Both the position numbers and the translations under genes were made by a program. A stretch of 64,000 nt of DNA, from positions 1,488,001 to 1,552,000 of the forward strand of contig NZ_RQJO01000008.1 in NCBI RefSeq assembly GCF_003858635.1, read 5' to 3'. The notes under the pieces were generated by a model. It was not told the DNA's origin and ran no database searches. It saw nothing but the letters and a program-made list of their open reading frames with translations. The stretch comes from Larkinella rosea (lineage in GTDB: Bacteria; Bacteroidota; Bacteroidia; Cytophagales; Spirosomataceae). Shown one piece after another: positions 43,785 through 53,510 of this stretch (position 1 is the first letter of the stretch; every line of letters starts with the position of its first letter).

Positions 43785-46700
43785 CTATTCTTCCGATGCG
43801 GATTGGGCCTGACGCTGGAGAGCGGCCTGTTGCAGCGCCGACTTCAATTCTTCGATCACGATGGGTTTAGCGATGTAATCATCCATTCCGGCCTGCAAAC
43901 ACGCTTCCCGATCGTCGGCCATGGCGTTGGCGGTCATGGCGATAATGGTCGGCTGCGCGCCGGACTGCTGGCGGATCCGGATGGTGGCTTCCAGACCGTT
44001 CATTTCCGGCATCTGTACATCCATCAGAATGACGTCATAAAACCGGCGCTGAAACAGATCCAATACTTCGCTGCCATTTTGGGCCAGATGGGCCTGGTAG
44101 CCCAGTTTACTCAGGATGTTGAGGGCCAGTTTCTGATTGGCCGGATAGTCTTCCGCCACTAAAATCTGAAGCGGATATTCTATGGAAAAACTCTCTGACA
44201 GCGCATGATGCGTAGGTTTGGTCGAAACGGCCTGCAACTCGCCCGATTGTTTTAATTGTTTTTGTACCAGATCGAAGAGCTGCTGCTGCTTGACGGGTTT
44301 GGTCAGAACCGCCGAAAAAAGATCGGGGGACGACTTCCGGGTTTCTTCGCCAATGGAACTCAACAGGATGATCGGGACCGACAGATTTCGCCCCCGGATG
44401 GCTTTCGCGAACTGAACGCCGTTCATTTCGGGCATTTGCATGTCGGTGATCACCAGTTGAAAAGGCGATTCCTGCGTCATCAGCGCCAGCGCCTGTTTGC
44501 CCGAACCGGCCGCAACCACCACCAGCCGCCAGTGCTCGAGGTGCGCTTTCAGAATGGTGAGATTGGTGGGGTTGTCATCAACGAGCAAAATCCGCTTGCC
44601 GTCGTTTTCGCCGGTATTGAAAAAAACATACTGCCGCTGGACCTGCTGGCTGATCTGGCACTGAATCGTAAACGTGAACGTCGTTCCGATCCCCACCTCA
44701 CTATCGACCGTAATGGTTCCGCCCATGAGGTGAACCAGCCGCTCGCTGATGGCCAGACCGAGGCCGGTGCCGCCGTAGCGCCGGGTCATCGACGAATCCA
44801 CTTGTGAGAATGCTTTGAAAAGCCGCTGCAGTTTGTCGGTTGGAATCCCGATTCCGGTATCCCGAACCCGAAAAACCAGTTCCAGGTCCTGATCACTGAG
44901 CCGTTGGTGAAGTCCAATGCTGACAAAAACTTCGCCCCGTTCGGTAAACTTGATGGCATTGCCGACAAGGTTGATCAGAATCTGCCGCAAACGCAGGCTG
45001 TCGCCGATGATTTGGGTCGGCACCTGATGTTCAATTTCATAGACCAGATCCAACTCCATTTCGGCGGCTTTGCTCGCAAAAAGATCAAGTACGTCTTCGA
45101 TGCAATGCCGCAAATCGACATCCTGCAATTCCAGTTCCAGACTCCCGGATTCGATCTTGGAAAAATCGAGAATGTCGTTGATCACACCCAGCAGATTGGT
45201 GCCGCACTGGTGAATCGTATCGACGTATTCGTGCTGCTCTTCCGATAATTCCGTTTCCTGCAGCAGATAGGTCATGCCCAGCACGCCGTTCATCGGAGTT
45301 CGGATCTCGTGGCTCATCGTGGCCAGAAACACACTTTTTGCCTGGTTGGCCTTTTCAGCGTCTTCCCGGGCCAGTTTCTCCTGAATCCGCTGTTCGTGAA
45401 TTTCTTCCACCAGCACCTGTAAATGTTCCGACTGGGTCTGGAGTTCCTCGCTCTGGTAAAGTACCTCGGCCGTGCGCTCACCAACGACTTTTTCCAGCTC
45501 ATTTTTCTTGGCTTCGATGGCCTTCACCCGCCAGCGGTAGAGCGCATAGGCACCCACGAGCAACACCAGCACCAGACCGGTCCGAAACCACCAGGTTTTC
45601 CAGTAGGGCGGGGTAATGATAATTCGCAGCGACCTTCCCTGGTTGTTCCAGACGCCGTCGTTGTTGGACGCTCTTACCCGGAAAACATACTCGCCGGGGT
45701 CCAGATTGGTATAGGTTGCCGAGCGGTGATTACCGACCTGGTTCCAGTTCTGGTCGAAACCTTCCAACCTGTATGCATACTGATTTTTTTCGGGCAGGCT
45801 GTAGTTCAGGGCAGCAAACGTCACCGAGAACATCGACTGCCAATAGGCCAGCGTGATTTCTGTGGTTTCATCGATGCTTTTCTGTAGTGGGGAATCCGGT
45901 ACGCCAATCGCAACCGGTTTGTTGAAAAGCTGAAAGTCGGTAATGAATACAGGCGGAATGGTGGGATTGTCCCGCAAACTGTCGGGATAAAACGTGTTCA
46001 AACCATTGGTTCCTCCAAAAAACAACTCGCCGGAAGCATCTTTGAAAACCGCTCGCCGGTTGAACGAGTTGCCCTGCAAACCGTCGCTGATTTCGTAGTT
46101 ACGAAACGTTCCGTTGCGGGGGTTAAACCGGGAAAGCCCTTTGTTCGTGCTGATCCAGAGATTGCGGTGGCTGTCTTCGGCGATACTCTGAATCACGTTA
46201 TTGGGCAAACCTTCCTGCTGATGGTAGGCTGTAAACGATTGCGTTTTGGGATTGAACAGATTGAGACCGCTGTCGGTACCGATCCATAATCGGCCGCTGG
46301 AATCTTCAAAAATGCTATTGACCAGGTTGTTGCTCAAACTTTCCGGCACTTTTCGGTTGTAGCGATAGGCCATGAACGTGTTGCTCTGGGGATCGAACCG
46401 GTTGAGGCCACCTCCTTCCGTTCCCACCCAGATCGTACCGCTGCGATCGCAATACAACGACCGGATCACCGCGCGGTTGATGCTGCCGGCCACCGTCAGG
46501 TTGGGCCGGAAGTGGGTAAATGTTCCGGTTTTTTTATCATATCGGCTTACTCCGGCGCCCAGCGTTCCCAGCCACAGATTTCCGGCTTTGTCTTCGGCAA
46601 TAGCGCAGATGCTTTCGTGACTGACACCATCTGCTCTGCCGGTTTTGGGAAAATTGATGAAATCACGGGTTCCTTTTTTCAGCAAGCTCAGTCCGCCCTT

Positions 46701-48014
46701 GTAATTCCCCGTCCAGATGTCGTGATCACGGTCTTCGTATACGCACATGACAAAATCGCTGCCAATGCTGTTGGGAGTATCGGAATGGTGGGTGAAACGG
46801 GTAAACTGGTTGGTTTTGCGTACAAACCGGTTCAGCCCACCGCCGTCCGTTCCCATCCAGACGATGCCCTGCGAATCTTCAATCACCGATAAGACATTGT
46901 TATTACTCAGGCTGTTGGGGTTGTATTTGTCGTTTTCGTAAAGCTCAAATTTGCGTGGTTCGCGGTCGTAAAAATTGATTCCTCCACTGTAAGTCCCAAT
47001 CCACATATCGCCTTTCCGGTCGCGGCAAATCGCATAAATCGACCCATTGTTCAAGCCATGATCGTCGGTTTCGTTGTAGGCATAGCGGGTAATCTGGTTC
47101 AGGTCCCTGCTGAGGACACTGATACCGCCGTTCCGGGTACCAATCCACAGGCTCCCCGCCCGACTTTCTTCCAGTGAAATAACATCATTGTGACTGAGGG
47201 AGTTGGCGTTGGCCGGGTTGTTGAAAAAGTGCGTAAACGTTTTCTGATCGGCATTGAGCAGATTCAGCCCACCGCCCTCGGTCGCTACCCAGATCCGCTT
47301 CTGCGAATCCTCCAGCAGTGCCGTGAGGTTGTTGTTGCTCAGTGAAGTCGGATCGGCAGGGTTATTAGTGAAGTGGCTGAATGTCTGGCTTTTAACATCG
47401 AACAGATCGAGCCCGCCCCCGCCCGTAGCCATCCAGATACGCCCTTTGGAATCGACTAAAATATCGTAGATGAAATCGTTGCTCAGGCTACCGGTTTTCG
47501 TCGAATCGTGGGTAAAATGGATAAAAGAGTTGACGGTTGGATCGAATCGGTTTACTCCTCCGCCGTACGTTCCGACCCACAAATGCCCCTGCCGGTCTTC
47601 CCGTATGGCCATCACCTGATTGTGACTCAAGCTGTTGAGGTTGTCGGACGTCCGCTGGTAGGTGATAAAATTATTGGCTTCCCGGTTAAACAGGCACAAA
47701 CCGCCGTCTTCGGTGCCCACCCACAGGCGGCCTTTCCGGTCTTCATAAAGCGCCCGGATATAATTATGACTTAAGCTGGTGGGGTTTTTCGGATCATTGC
47801 GATACACCGTGAACGAATAACCGTCGTACCGGTTTAATCCGTCCTGCGTACCAAACCACATGAACCCTTTTTTGTCCTGCAGAATGCAGGTTACATTACT
47901 TTGTGAAAGACCTTCATTCGTGGTGATATGCTTGAAACGTATCGGATTCGAGTGGGCGTTAAATGGCTGTGTTAGCGATAGTAAGAGCAATAGTATAGTA
48001 TATAATACTTTCAT
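43785..48014 (-). CDS. Hybrid two-component system protein with propeller sensor and two receivers
   Basis: 1409 aa. Signal peptide 1-20. Residues 25-700 hold about fourteen reg_prop blades (pattern [46 protein letters not shown]), forming two seven-bladed propellers, then a Y_Y_Y domain ([27 protein letters not shown]). A membrane helix lies at about 808-827. The cytoplasmic part has a coiled linker, HisKA with H902 ([12 protein letters not shown]), HATPase_c, and receivers with D1191 and D1332. Unlike classical HTCS regulators of glycan use, it ends after the second receiver without an AraC-type DNA-binding domain, so it must signal to another protein, or its second receiver acts on a partner. 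It probably senses a saccharide in the periplasm. Confidence 0.95.
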   Translation of the reverse strand: MKVLYTILLLLLSLTQPFNAHSNPIRFKHITTNEGLSQSNVTCILQDKKGFMWFGTQDGLNRYDGYSFTVYRNDPKNPTSLSHNYIRALYEDRKGRLWVGTEDGGLCLFNREANNFITYQRTSDNLNSLSHNQVMAIREDRQGHLWVGTYGGGVNRFDPTVNSFIHFTHDSTKTGSLSNDFIYDILVDSKGRIWMATGGGGLDLFDVKSQTFSHFTNNPADPTSLSNNNLTALLEDSQKRIWVATEGGGLNLLNADQKTFTHFFNNPANANSLSHNDVISLEESRAGSLWIGTRNGGISVLSRDLNQITRYAYNETDDHGLNNGSIYAICRDRKGDMWIGTYSGGINFYDREPRKFELYENDKYNPNSLSNNNVLSVIEDSQGIVWMGTDGGGLNRFVRKTNQFTRFTHHSDTPNSIGSDFVMCVYEDRDHDIWTGNYKGGLSLLKKGTRDFINFPKTGRADGVSHESICAIAEDKAGNLWLGTLGAGVSRYDKKTGTFTHFRPNLTVAGSINRAVIRSLYCDRSGTIWVGTEGGGLNRFDPQSNTFMAYRYNRKVPESLSNNLVNSIFEDSSGRLWIGTDSGLNLFNPKTQSFTAYHQQEGLPNNVIQSIAEDSHRNLWISTNKGLSRFNPRNGTFRNYEISDGLQGNSFNRRAVFKDASGELFFGGTNGLNTFYPDSLRDNPTIPPVFITDFQLFNKPVAIGVPDSPLQKSIDETTEITLAYWQSMFSVTFAALNYSLPEKNQYAYRLEGFDQNWNQVGNHRSATYTNLDPGEYVFRVRASNNDGVWNNQGRSLRIIITPPYWKTWWFRTGLVLVLLVGAYALYRWRVKAIEAKKNELEKVVGERTAEVLYQSEELQTQSEHLQVLVEEIHEQRIQEKLAREDAEKANQAKSVFLATMSHEIRTPMNGVLGMTYLLQETELSEEQHEYVDTIHQCGTNLLGVINDILDFSKIESGSLELELQDVDLRHCIEDVLDLFASKAAEMELDLVYEIEHQVPTQIIGDSLRLRQILINLVGNAIKFTERGEVFVSIGLHQRLSDQDLELVFRVRDTGIGIPTDKLQRLFKAFSQVDSSMTRRYGGTGLGLAISERLVHLMGGTITVDSEVGIGTTFTFTIQCQISQQVQRQYVFFNTGENDGKRILLVDDNPTNLTILKAHLEHWRLVVVAAGSGKQALALMTQESPFQLVITDMQMPEMNGVQFAKAIRGRNLSVPIILLSSIGEETRKSSPDLFSAVLTKPVKQQQLFDLVQKQLKQSGELQAVSTKPTHHALSESFSIEYPLQILVAEDYPANQKLALNILSKLGYQAHLAQNGSEVLDLFQRRFYDVILMDVQMPEMNGLEATIRIRQQSGAQPTIIAMTANAMADDREACLQAGMDDYIAKPIVIEELKSALQQAALQRQAQSASEE

Positions 48015-48429
48015 AATAAGCCCGTTGAGTTATTTTTATTAAAATAACTTTTTCTTGATAAATTATAAATATGTCTGGCAATTTGAATATTCCAACAAAA
48101 ACCGTGCGTAAATTTCTACTTTAATTCCGGATGACGGGAATAGGCGTTTTACGGTATTGATTCGTTGAAAAATAGCGGATTTTTGAATCATTCCATTCCG
48201 GTGAGGTATAAAAAAGCGCCCGGTTTTCAATAATTTTTCGTGCCACCTTGCCTTCTCAATCTGCAGGAGTCCCGGAAAATCGGGCTCTTCATTCCCGCTT
48301 TCAACCGGAGCAACGGGTCGCAACCACTTCGTCAGGTATGGGCATTTTCGGCGCGGCTGTTTACCCAACCCTACCCGGTATTGATTCCGGCGTAAATACC
48401 GGCTCATTCATCCGTTACTTTGGCCCATC
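48015..48429. other. Gene-free interval between divergent genes
   Basis: Leader DNA of the hybrid kinase and the membrane protein. It includes a small hairpin GTTATTTT-TATT-AAAATAAC (48029-48048) in the kinase 5' leader. An 85-codon frame at 48248 shows no protein features. Confidence 0.6.
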
Positions 48430-49134
48430 ATGGAACGATTTATCAGCCTGCTGGTCGCCAGCGTTTGTACGGCACCCTTGTTTTATTTTCTGGTCTCCGG
48501 CCTAGTCTTCGTGTCGAATAAAGGACTCACCGGCGACAGTGGTTTGGCCGTGGCCTACCTCGGCACCTGGGGCGGTTTTCTGGCTGCTTTTGCCGGTTTT
48601 TTCGTTGTCTGGTTTCTGGCCCGGTACTTTCTGGTCGAAAATTACCTGCGCTATATCCAGATTTACGATGGAATGGCGCTGGTTGCCTGGCTTGTCCTTT
48701 ACCTGAGCTGGACATCCGATCAGCCTTATACGCTGGATTATTCCGACCGCCGGGCGGTTTTGAGCGTCGAAGCCCGTCTGACAAAATCATTTCTGAAAGG
48801 AGCCGCCATCGATTCACTCATCGAATTTCAGTACATCGGGCAGGATCTGGATGAGCCGCATCCGGACCGCATCCGGGAGGAGGGAGAGTTTGTCATTCTA
48901 CCGTGGGACACCACGCCCCTGGAAGCCAATAAATGGGAAGTGCGGGTATTTGTTCGGAATAAACCGGTCGATTTTATGCTGAACATACCCCGACGTCCCC
49001 AGCAATCGACGGACTGGTCGGGTTGGACGGCGCCTGCTCCCGGGCAGCAGGATGAGTTGCTGCCAGCCGACGTGCAGCAGAATTTCACGATTCGCTACCG
49101 CTTTCGGCTGATTCCGTACGGCGCTCAGGAATAA
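48430..49134 (+). CDS. Membrane protein of unknown function
   Basis: 234 aa, not recognised. Three hydrophobic segments are visible at about 4-26, 42-66 and 80-95 (LLVASVCTAPLFYFLVSGLVF, GTWGGFLAAFAGFFVVWFLARYFLV, GMALVAWLVLYL). The remaining 130 residues form a soluble beta-rich domain (LDYSDRRAVLSVEARLTKSFLKGAAIDSLIEFQYIG, NKWEVRVFVRNKPVDFMLNIPRRPQQ, NFTIRYRFRLIPYG). It lies between the hybrid kinase and carbonic anhydrase genes. No operon partner. The start at 48430 is the only one that includes the first segment. Confidence 0.7.
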   Translation: MERFISLLVASVCTAPLFYFLVSGLVFVSNKGLTGDSGLAVAYLGTWGGFLAAFAGFFVVWFLARYFLVENYLRYIQIYDGMALVAWLVLYLSWTSDQPYTLDYSDRRAVLSVEARLTKSFLKGAAIDSLIEFQYIGQDLDEPHPDRIREEGEFVILPWDTTPLEANKWEVRVFVRNKPVDFMLNIPRRPQQSTDWSGWTAPAPGQQDELLPADVQQNFTIRYRFRLIPYGAQE

Positions 49135-49173
49135 AAAACCGGGGTAGTTCATCCACTGAACTACCCCGGTTTT
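49135..49173 (+). terminator. Strong bidirectional terminator
   Basis: Perfect 17-bp stem AAAACCGGGGTAGTTCA / TGAACTACCCCGGTTTT, loop TCCAC, between convergent genes. Confidence 0.95.
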
Positions 49174-49189
49174 ATGACAATCAGCGGTT

Positions 49190-49828
49190 TTATTCTTCCA
49201 CTGGGTAGAGATTGTAAATCTCCCGGATGCTCTTCATTTTCTGGTCAAAATCGATTTTAAGGTCGATCAGTCGTCCGGAATGAATATCGAAAACCCAGCC
49301 GTGTACGCGGACGCCCCGGTCGCGGTAGGCTTCCTGAACAGCAGCGGTTTTGATGAGGTTCATGCATTGTTCCTCCACATTCAGTTCCACCAGCCGCTTA
49401 TAACGGAGTTCGGTGTCTTCAATGGCGTTTAATTCGTCCTTGTGTAGCCGATATACATCCCGAATGTTGCGCAGCCACGGATTCAGAAGTCCCAGATCGA
49501 CCGCTTGCATGGCCGCTTTGACACCCCCGCAATTGTAGTGGCCACACACCACCACGTGATTCACTTTTAAATGCCGAACGGCATAATTCACCACCGACAT
49601 GACATTCAGATCGATGTTGTTGACCAGGTTGGCAATGTTGCGGTGAACGAATGCTTCGCCCGGTTTAATACCCATCAGGTCTTCGGCGGTAACGCGGCTG
49701 TCGGAGCAACCAATATAGAGAAATTCAGGTTGTTGCCCTTTCGACAAGTCGCTGAAGTAGTTTTCATTAGCGGCCAGTTTGTCGGCAATCCATTTCTCGT
49801 TATTTTGAAATACTGTTTCGATTTTCAT
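49190..49828 (-). CDS. Beta-class carbonic anhydrase
   Basis: 212 aa, normal length. Zinc ligands C41, H97 and C100 and the catalytic dyad D43-R45 are in place (YIGCSDSRVTAEDLMG; VVVCGHYNCGGVKAAM). Interconverts CO2 and bicarbonate in the cytoplasm. The next gene on the same strand ends 123 bp upstream with its own terminator, so it probably has its own promoter. Confidence 0.97.
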   Translation of the reverse strand: MKIETVFQNNEKWIADKLAANENYFSDLSKGQQPEFLYIGCSDSRVTAEDLMGIKPGEAFVHRNIANLVNNIDLNVMSVVNYAVRHLKVNHVVVCGHYNCGGVKAAMQAVDLGLLNPWLRNIRDVYRLHKDELNAIEDTELRYKRLVELNVEEQCMNLIKTAAVQEAYRDRGVRVHGWVFDIHSGRLIDLKIDFDQKMKSIREIYNLYPVEE

Positions 49829-49888
49829 GAATAGGAAGTTAACGTGGAAAGCCCAAGTTCGCTAAATTATTCTTTACTTTCAAAAAGC

Positions 49889-49918
49889 AAAAGCCCCGAT
49901 CCTGTAGCGGACCGGGGC
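49889..49918 (-). terminator. Intrinsic terminator after the SnoaL-like gene
   Basis: Minus-strand hairpin GCCCCGGTCC / GGATCGGGGC (one wobble pair) followed by TTTT. Confidence 0.75.
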
Positions 49919-49950
49919 AAAATGGTATTCTTCGGTCTGGTTACCCGGAC

Positions 49951-50472
49951 TTACCGCTGCCAGAAACCGTCTTCCTGCGCCAAATCAGCCGAATAGACTT
50001 TCGCGTTGACAATTTGATCGTTTTCAACGGAATACACATCGATGTTGTCCACGTCCAGCACCGCGCCGGTGGGTTTTACGGCTTTCCAGTGGACGAGACA
50101 GGCGACGGTATTGCCGTTGACGGCGGTTACGGTTACATCGGTTAATTCCAGCGTATGGGCCGACACTTCCAGCATGCCGCCCACCATCTGAAAAACTTCC
50201 GTACTCGACTTTTTCGTGCCCGAAAACCGGTTGTTGCCCGGTTGATTCCATTCAACGTTCGGGTGCAGACTGGCGGCTACCGTTGCATTATCCCCTTTTT
50301 TAACGGCAGTCAGAAAATCACTGACCACTTTTGCGGCTCCTTTTTCCATCTTTTCTGGTTTTTGCTGCCCGATTATGATCCGGTGCCCCGGTTCTGCCTT
50401 TTTCCCGCGAACGATCGGGACAATTCCGAAGCCGTTGATGGCCATAATCAAAGCAAGTGTGATTGTTCTCAT
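49951..50472 (-). CDS. Exported SnoaL/NTF2-like protein
   Basis: 173 aa from the ATG at 50472 (the frame begins at 50508, but the later start gives a signal-like MRTITLALIMAINGFGIVPI). The domain is a cone-shaped NTF2-like fold: EKGAAKVVSDFLTAVKKGDNATVAASLHPNVEWNQPGNNRFSGTKKS, ELTDVTVTAVNGNTVACLVHWKAV and LDVDNIDVYSVENDQIVNAKVYSADL. Family members serve as isomerases, hydrolases or ligand carriers, so the function cannot be told. A -7 box (TACCTTTG) stands 10 bp before this start. Confidence 0.75.
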   Translation of the reverse strand: MRTITLALIMAINGFGIVPIVRGKKAEPGHRIIIGQQKPEKMEKGAAKVVSDFLTAVKKGDNATVAASLHPNVEWNQPGNNRFSGTKKSSTEVFQMVGGMLEVSAHTLELTDVTVTAVNGNTVACLVHWKAVKPTGAVLDVDNIDVYSVENDQIVNAKVYSADLAQEDGFWQR

Positions 50473-50481
50473 TTTTTTTGA

Positions 50482-50489
50482 CAAAGGTA
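50482..50489 (-). promoter_or_regulatory. -7 box TACCTTTG for the SnoaL-like gene
   Basis: Perfect TAnnTTTG on the minus strand, only 10 bp from the chosen ATG, so the mRNA leader would be very short. Confidence 0.45.
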
Positions 50490-50562
50490 CCGGGCCGAAA
50501 CCGGGCAAATTGTACCCGAAAACGACAACTACTTACCCGTTTACGACAGAAAAACTGGGGCG

Positions 50563-51444
50563 TCAGGCGGTTATCTTTGCGGCCGCGGCTTCGTCGATCA
50601 GCCGTTGCAGGGTCGGATCAAGGTTGGGAGCCTCGGGCAATTGGATCTGGAAGATGTCTTTGAGAACGGTACGAAATTCGGCTACACTGGTCAGCTCCCG
50701 CTGCTCGGAGGCTCCCCCCAGGTGATGAATGGTCAGCAGGGTGTTCCGGAGGCCGTAGCGCCGGTCGGGGATGGTGCGGGCAACGGCCAGACTGCTGGTA
50801 AAATAAGAACCCGGATAGGTGCACAAATACCAGCTGAACATTTGATAATCAGGTAGCCGAAACTCCCGAAGGGTCAGGCGATACAGCGATTTCCACTCCT
50901 CTTTTACGTAGGCCTGAATCACCAGTTCATCGTCCAGTTCGATCAGCCGGAACGGTTCGTGGGGCGTGGTCTGTACGGTATGCAGCGCAAGCCGGAGTGG
51001 CCCCGTGGGCGATAAACCGCCAAAACCTACATCGACGAGGTACGACTCGTCACCCACTTCCACGCGCAGCACCTGGTGGGTGATGGGTTTGGTTTCGCCT
51101 TCGGGAACGTTCCAGAGAACGCGGGCGGCCAGTCCGCGCACCCGAAACCCGAGGGCTTTCAGGACAAAGCTTAACAACCGGTTTTGCTCGAAACAATAAC
51201 CGCCCCGGCCGCCGTAAATCATTTTCCGTTGCAGCGCGTCGATGTCGAGCAAAACCGGAATGCCCAGCAACGGATTGAGGTTTTCGAACGGGAAGGTTTC
51301 GACGTGCAGGCGCTGAATGGACCGGAGTGTTTCCAGCGTGGGCGTGCGTTCTCCCGTGTAACCAATGCGCTGAAGGTAAGCGTCTAAGTCAATTTCGGTG
51401 GTGGCCCGGATCGCTTCGGTTTCCTGACTCGTCGTGGTGTTCAT
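50563..51444 (-). CDS. Arylamine N-acetyltransferase
   Basis: 293 aa from the ATG at 51444; the frame is open to 51507, but the family begins near DLDAYLQRIGY. The cysteine-protease-like triad is complete: C84 (GGRGGYCFEQN), H123 (ITHQVLRVEV) and D138 (YLVDVGFGG). Transfers acetyl from acetyl-CoA to aromatic amines or hydrazines; the physiological substrate is unknown. Cytoplasmic. It is followed after 90 bp by the SnoaL-like gene and divergent from the DinB gene. Confidence 0.95.
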   Translation of the reverse strand: MNTTTSQETEAIRATTEIDLDAYLQRIGYTGERTPTLETLRSIQRLHVETFPFENLNPLLGIPVLLDIDALQRKMIYGGRGGYCFEQNRLLSFVLKALGFRVRGLAARVLWNVPEGETKPITHQVLRVEVGDESYLVDVGFGGLSPTGPLRLALHTVQTTPHEPFRLIELDDELVIQAYVKEEWKSLYRLTLREFRLPDYQMFSWYLCTYPGSYFTSSLAVARTIPDRRYGLRNTLLTIHHLGGASEQRELTSVAEFRTVLKDIFQIQLPEAPNLDPTLQRLIDEAAAAKITA

Positions 51445-51449
51445 GCGTA

Positions 51450-51457
51450 CAAAGGTA
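51450..51457 (-). promoter_or_regulatory. -7 box TACCTTTG next to the N-acetyltransferase start
   Basis: Perfect TAnnTTTG on the minus strand, 5 bp before the ATG. If used, transcription would begin at or next to the start codon (leaderless mRNA). Confidence 0.4.
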
Positions 51458-51548
51458 GGGAGGGTGTAGAAAAAAAATATGGGAAAAATTTTCAGATAAT
51501 CGAACATGGGGTTTTCACTGCTGACATAGGGCTGTCACAAGTCGGTTG

Positions 51549-51556
51549 TACATTTG
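51549..51556 (+). promoter_or_regulatory. -7 box TACATTTG for the DinB-family gene
   Basis: Perfect TAnnTTTG 23 bp before the ATG at 51580. The -33 region is not a clear match. Confidence 0.5.
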
Positions 51557-51579
51557 ATCCATACAAAAACAACCTCATC

Positions 51580-52107
51580 ATGGAACACGCAATCGCAGAA
51601 AAAACGGAACTGACGCTGGCATCATTCCTGACCGACCTGGCAATTTACAACCAATGGGCCAATCAGACGCTGGTCGAATGGCTGAAAACCAAACCGGTTG
51701 AACTAATGGAAAAAACCGTACCTTCGAGTTTCCCGAGTTTGAAAGAAACCCTGGTCCACATCTGGGATACGCAGCGGTTCTGGCTTTCGGTGTTGCAACA
51801 AGTTCCGGCCCCGCCTTCGTTCCGATTGTTGGGATTTGATGGCACTGTCGGAGAGGCTTTTGAAGGAATTGTGGAACAGTCGGCCGAACTGGCCGATTAC
51901 ATCCGGTCGCTGAACGAGTCGGATTTGCAGGAAGAGGTGACGCTGACCACGCCCTGGGTCGCGGGAGTGCGTTCGCGCATCGAATTTATTCAGCACTGCC
52001 TGAACCACAGCACCTACCACCGCGGGCAGGTCGTAACCATCGGCCGGAATATTGGCCTGACCGACGCGCCAATGACTGATTATAGTTTTTATTTTTTGGT
52101 GGGATAG
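51580..52107 (+). CDS. DinB/YfiT-family metal-binding protein
   Basis: 175 aa four-helix bundle. The histidine triad of the family is visible: H60 (KETLVHIWDTQRFW), H143 and H147 (HCLNHSTYHRGQ). YNQWANQTLVEWL is the typical first helix. DinB-like proteins are thiol-dependent or hydrolytic enzymes in several pathways, but most have no assigned reaction. Cytoplasmic. It is followed by a palindromic repeat and then the AlkZ-like gene. Confidence 0.93.
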   Translation: MEHAIAEKTELTLASFLTDLAIYNQWANQTLVEWLKTKPVELMEKTVPSSFPSLKETLVHIWDTQRFWLSVLQQVPAPPSFRLLGFDGTVGEAFEGIVEQSAELADYIRSLNESDLQEEVTLTTPWVAGVRSRIEFIQHCLNHSTYHRGQVVTIGRNIGLTDAPMTDYSFYFLVG

Positions 52108-52190
52108 GAGCACGGATTGAACGGATGCAACGGATTTTAACGGACATCATCAGTTTTAATCTGTTGCATCCCTTCAATCCGTGTTCCTAT
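52104..52190. repeat. Imperfect inverted repeat (CACGGATTGAACGG type)
   Basis: The 31-nt left arm (52104-52134, containing GCACGGATTGAACGGATGC) pairs with 52160-52190 with three mismatches, with 25 nt between. It lies between two + strand genes and overlaps the DinB stop codon. Confidence 0.82.
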
Positions 52191-52203
52191 TTCGCATTCG
52201 AAA

Positions 52204-53268
52204 ATGACCCATTCCGATATTACAAAATACCGGCTGCACAATCAGCAACTGACGCAGCAAACGCTGACGACACCCGGCGAGGTCGTCGCGTGGTTTGGGG
52301 CGGTTCAGGGACAGGACTATGCCGCCAGCAAATGGGCCATTGGCAGTCGGCTGCCCGGTTTGACGGATGCCGACATCGAGCGGGCCATCGCCGATCGAAT
52401 CCTTATCCGCACCTGGCCGATGCGCGGCACGCTCCATTTTGTGGCGGCTGCGGATATTCGCTGGATTCTGGAACTGCTTCATCCCCGTTCGCAGGCGCTG
52501 TACGCCAATTACTTGCGCCGACTCGAACTGGACGAATCCGTGATTACGAAATGCTACGGCGTGATGACCAACGCGCTGGAGGGCGGGAAACAGTTAAAAC
52601 GCAGTGAGTTGAAAAGTCGGTTGCAGGAAGCCGGGATTTCGACAGACGAAAACCGCCTGGGCATTCTGCTCGGTCGCGCTTCTTACGACCGCCTGATTTG
52701 CCATAGTGGCCGTAGCCAAAACGAATTTACGTTCGCACTGCTCGACGAATGGGCTCCCAAAACCAAAAGTCTGTTACGCGACGAGGCCCTGGCCGAGCTA
52801 ACGAAGCGGTTTTTTACCAGCCACGGCCCGGCTACAGTGGTGGATTTTAGCTGGTGGTCGAGCCTGACGCTGACCGAGGCCCGGTCCGGTCTGGAATTGA
52901 TCAAATCCGGATTTGTGTCAGAAGTTGTTGAGGGCCAGACGTACTGGATGCCGCGGTCGATCCCGGCACCAGCCCAACCGGCGGTAACGGCCCATTTTTT
53001 ACCAGTTTATGATGAATATGTAGTGGCTTACAAAGACCGAACCGCTCCGTTTGCGGGACTGAACCCTGAACAGATTACGGCTTCGGGCAATGGTATTTTC
53101 AGTCCGGTAATTCTGGTGGACGGTCGGATTGTCGGCACCTGGAAACGGAAGCTGAAAAAGAATACGGTTTTGATCGAAACCACTCTTTTTACGACGCTCA
53201 ACGAGGAGCAGCAGCAAGCGTTATCGGATGCGAAAGAGCGATACATCCGGTTTTTAGCCTTGGCCTGA
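52204..53268 (+). CDS. AlkZ-like winged-helix protein (HTH_42 family)
   Basis: 354 aa. Matches the winged-helix DNA-binding family that includes the DNA glycosylases AlkZ and YcaQ/AlkX: HNQQLTQQTLTTPGEVVAWFGAVQGQDYAASKWAIGSRLPGL, RTWPMRGTLHFVAAADIRWIL, GILLGRASYDRLICHSGR, VVDFSWWSSLTLTEARSGL and FLPVYDEYVVAYKDR. The glutamine pair Q35-x-Q37 corresponds to the QxQ catalytic motif of AlkZ, which unhooks interstrand crosslinks and other bulky adducts. Most Bacteroidota members are uncharacterised, so DNA repair is inference from the family. Confidence 0.82.
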   Translation: MTHSDITKYRLHNQQLTQQTLTTPGEVVAWFGAVQGQDYAASKWAIGSRLPGLTDADIERAIADRILIRTWPMRGTLHFVAAADIRWILELLHPRSQALYANYLRRLELDESVITKCYGVMTNALEGGKQLKRSELKSRLQEAGISTDENRLGILLGRASYDRLICHSGRSQNEFTFALLDEWAPKTKSLLRDEALAELTKRFFTSHGPATVVDFSWWSSLTLTEARSGLELIKSGFVSEVVEGQTYWMPRSIPAPAQPAVTAHFLPVYDEYVVAYKDRTAPFAGLNPEQITASGNGIFSPVILVDGRIVGTWKRKLKKNTVLIETTLFTTLNEEQQQALSDAKERYIRFLALA

Positions 53269-53460
53269 GGCCAGTAGAATGGGTTTCAGCCCTGGCGGTA
53301 TAATTGACTGTCAGGCTGAACAACCCTATCCGAACCTTTGCAATTCGTTGATTAGCTGCTTGCGGTTGCTCTTTCGTTCGGGGTTCAAAACCGAACGTCT
53401 ACCTGATTATACTCTCCCAGGATTCTTGCCGGAAAATCTTTTCCCAAACGTCGCCGAAAA

Positions 53461-53492
53461 TTTGCGTAGTTAAATGGCTACACATATATTTG
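53461..53492 (+). promoter_or_regulatory. Promoter of the ArsR-led operon
   Basis: TTTG at 53461-53464 and TATATTTG at 53485-53492, 20 bp apart, close to the Bacteroidota consensus. The transcript would start near 53500, just before the ATG at 53511. Confidence 0.7.
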
Positions 53493-53509
53493 TAGTCAAA
53501 TAGCTACAC
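53467..53509. promoter_or_regulatory. Candidate ArsR-type operator
   Basis: The palindrome CTACACATATATTTGTAG (53478-53495) covers the -7 box. In addition TAGTTAAATGGCTACAC (53467-53483) is repeated as TAGTCAAATAGCTACAC (53493-53509), 26 bp on. The layout fits autorepression by the downstream regulator. Confidence 0.55.
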
Positions 53510-53510
53510 G

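Noticed and set aside
44256-44807. Plus-strand frame of 183 codons under the hybrid kinase
   Set aside because: Antisense of the receiver and kinase region, no domain.
48248-48505. 85-codon frame before the membrane protein
   Set aside because: Mixed composition, overlaps the start of the better-supported gene in another frame, no similarity.
53279-53473. 64-codon frame before the ArsR gene
   Set aside because: Ends within the promoter and operator region, no family signs.
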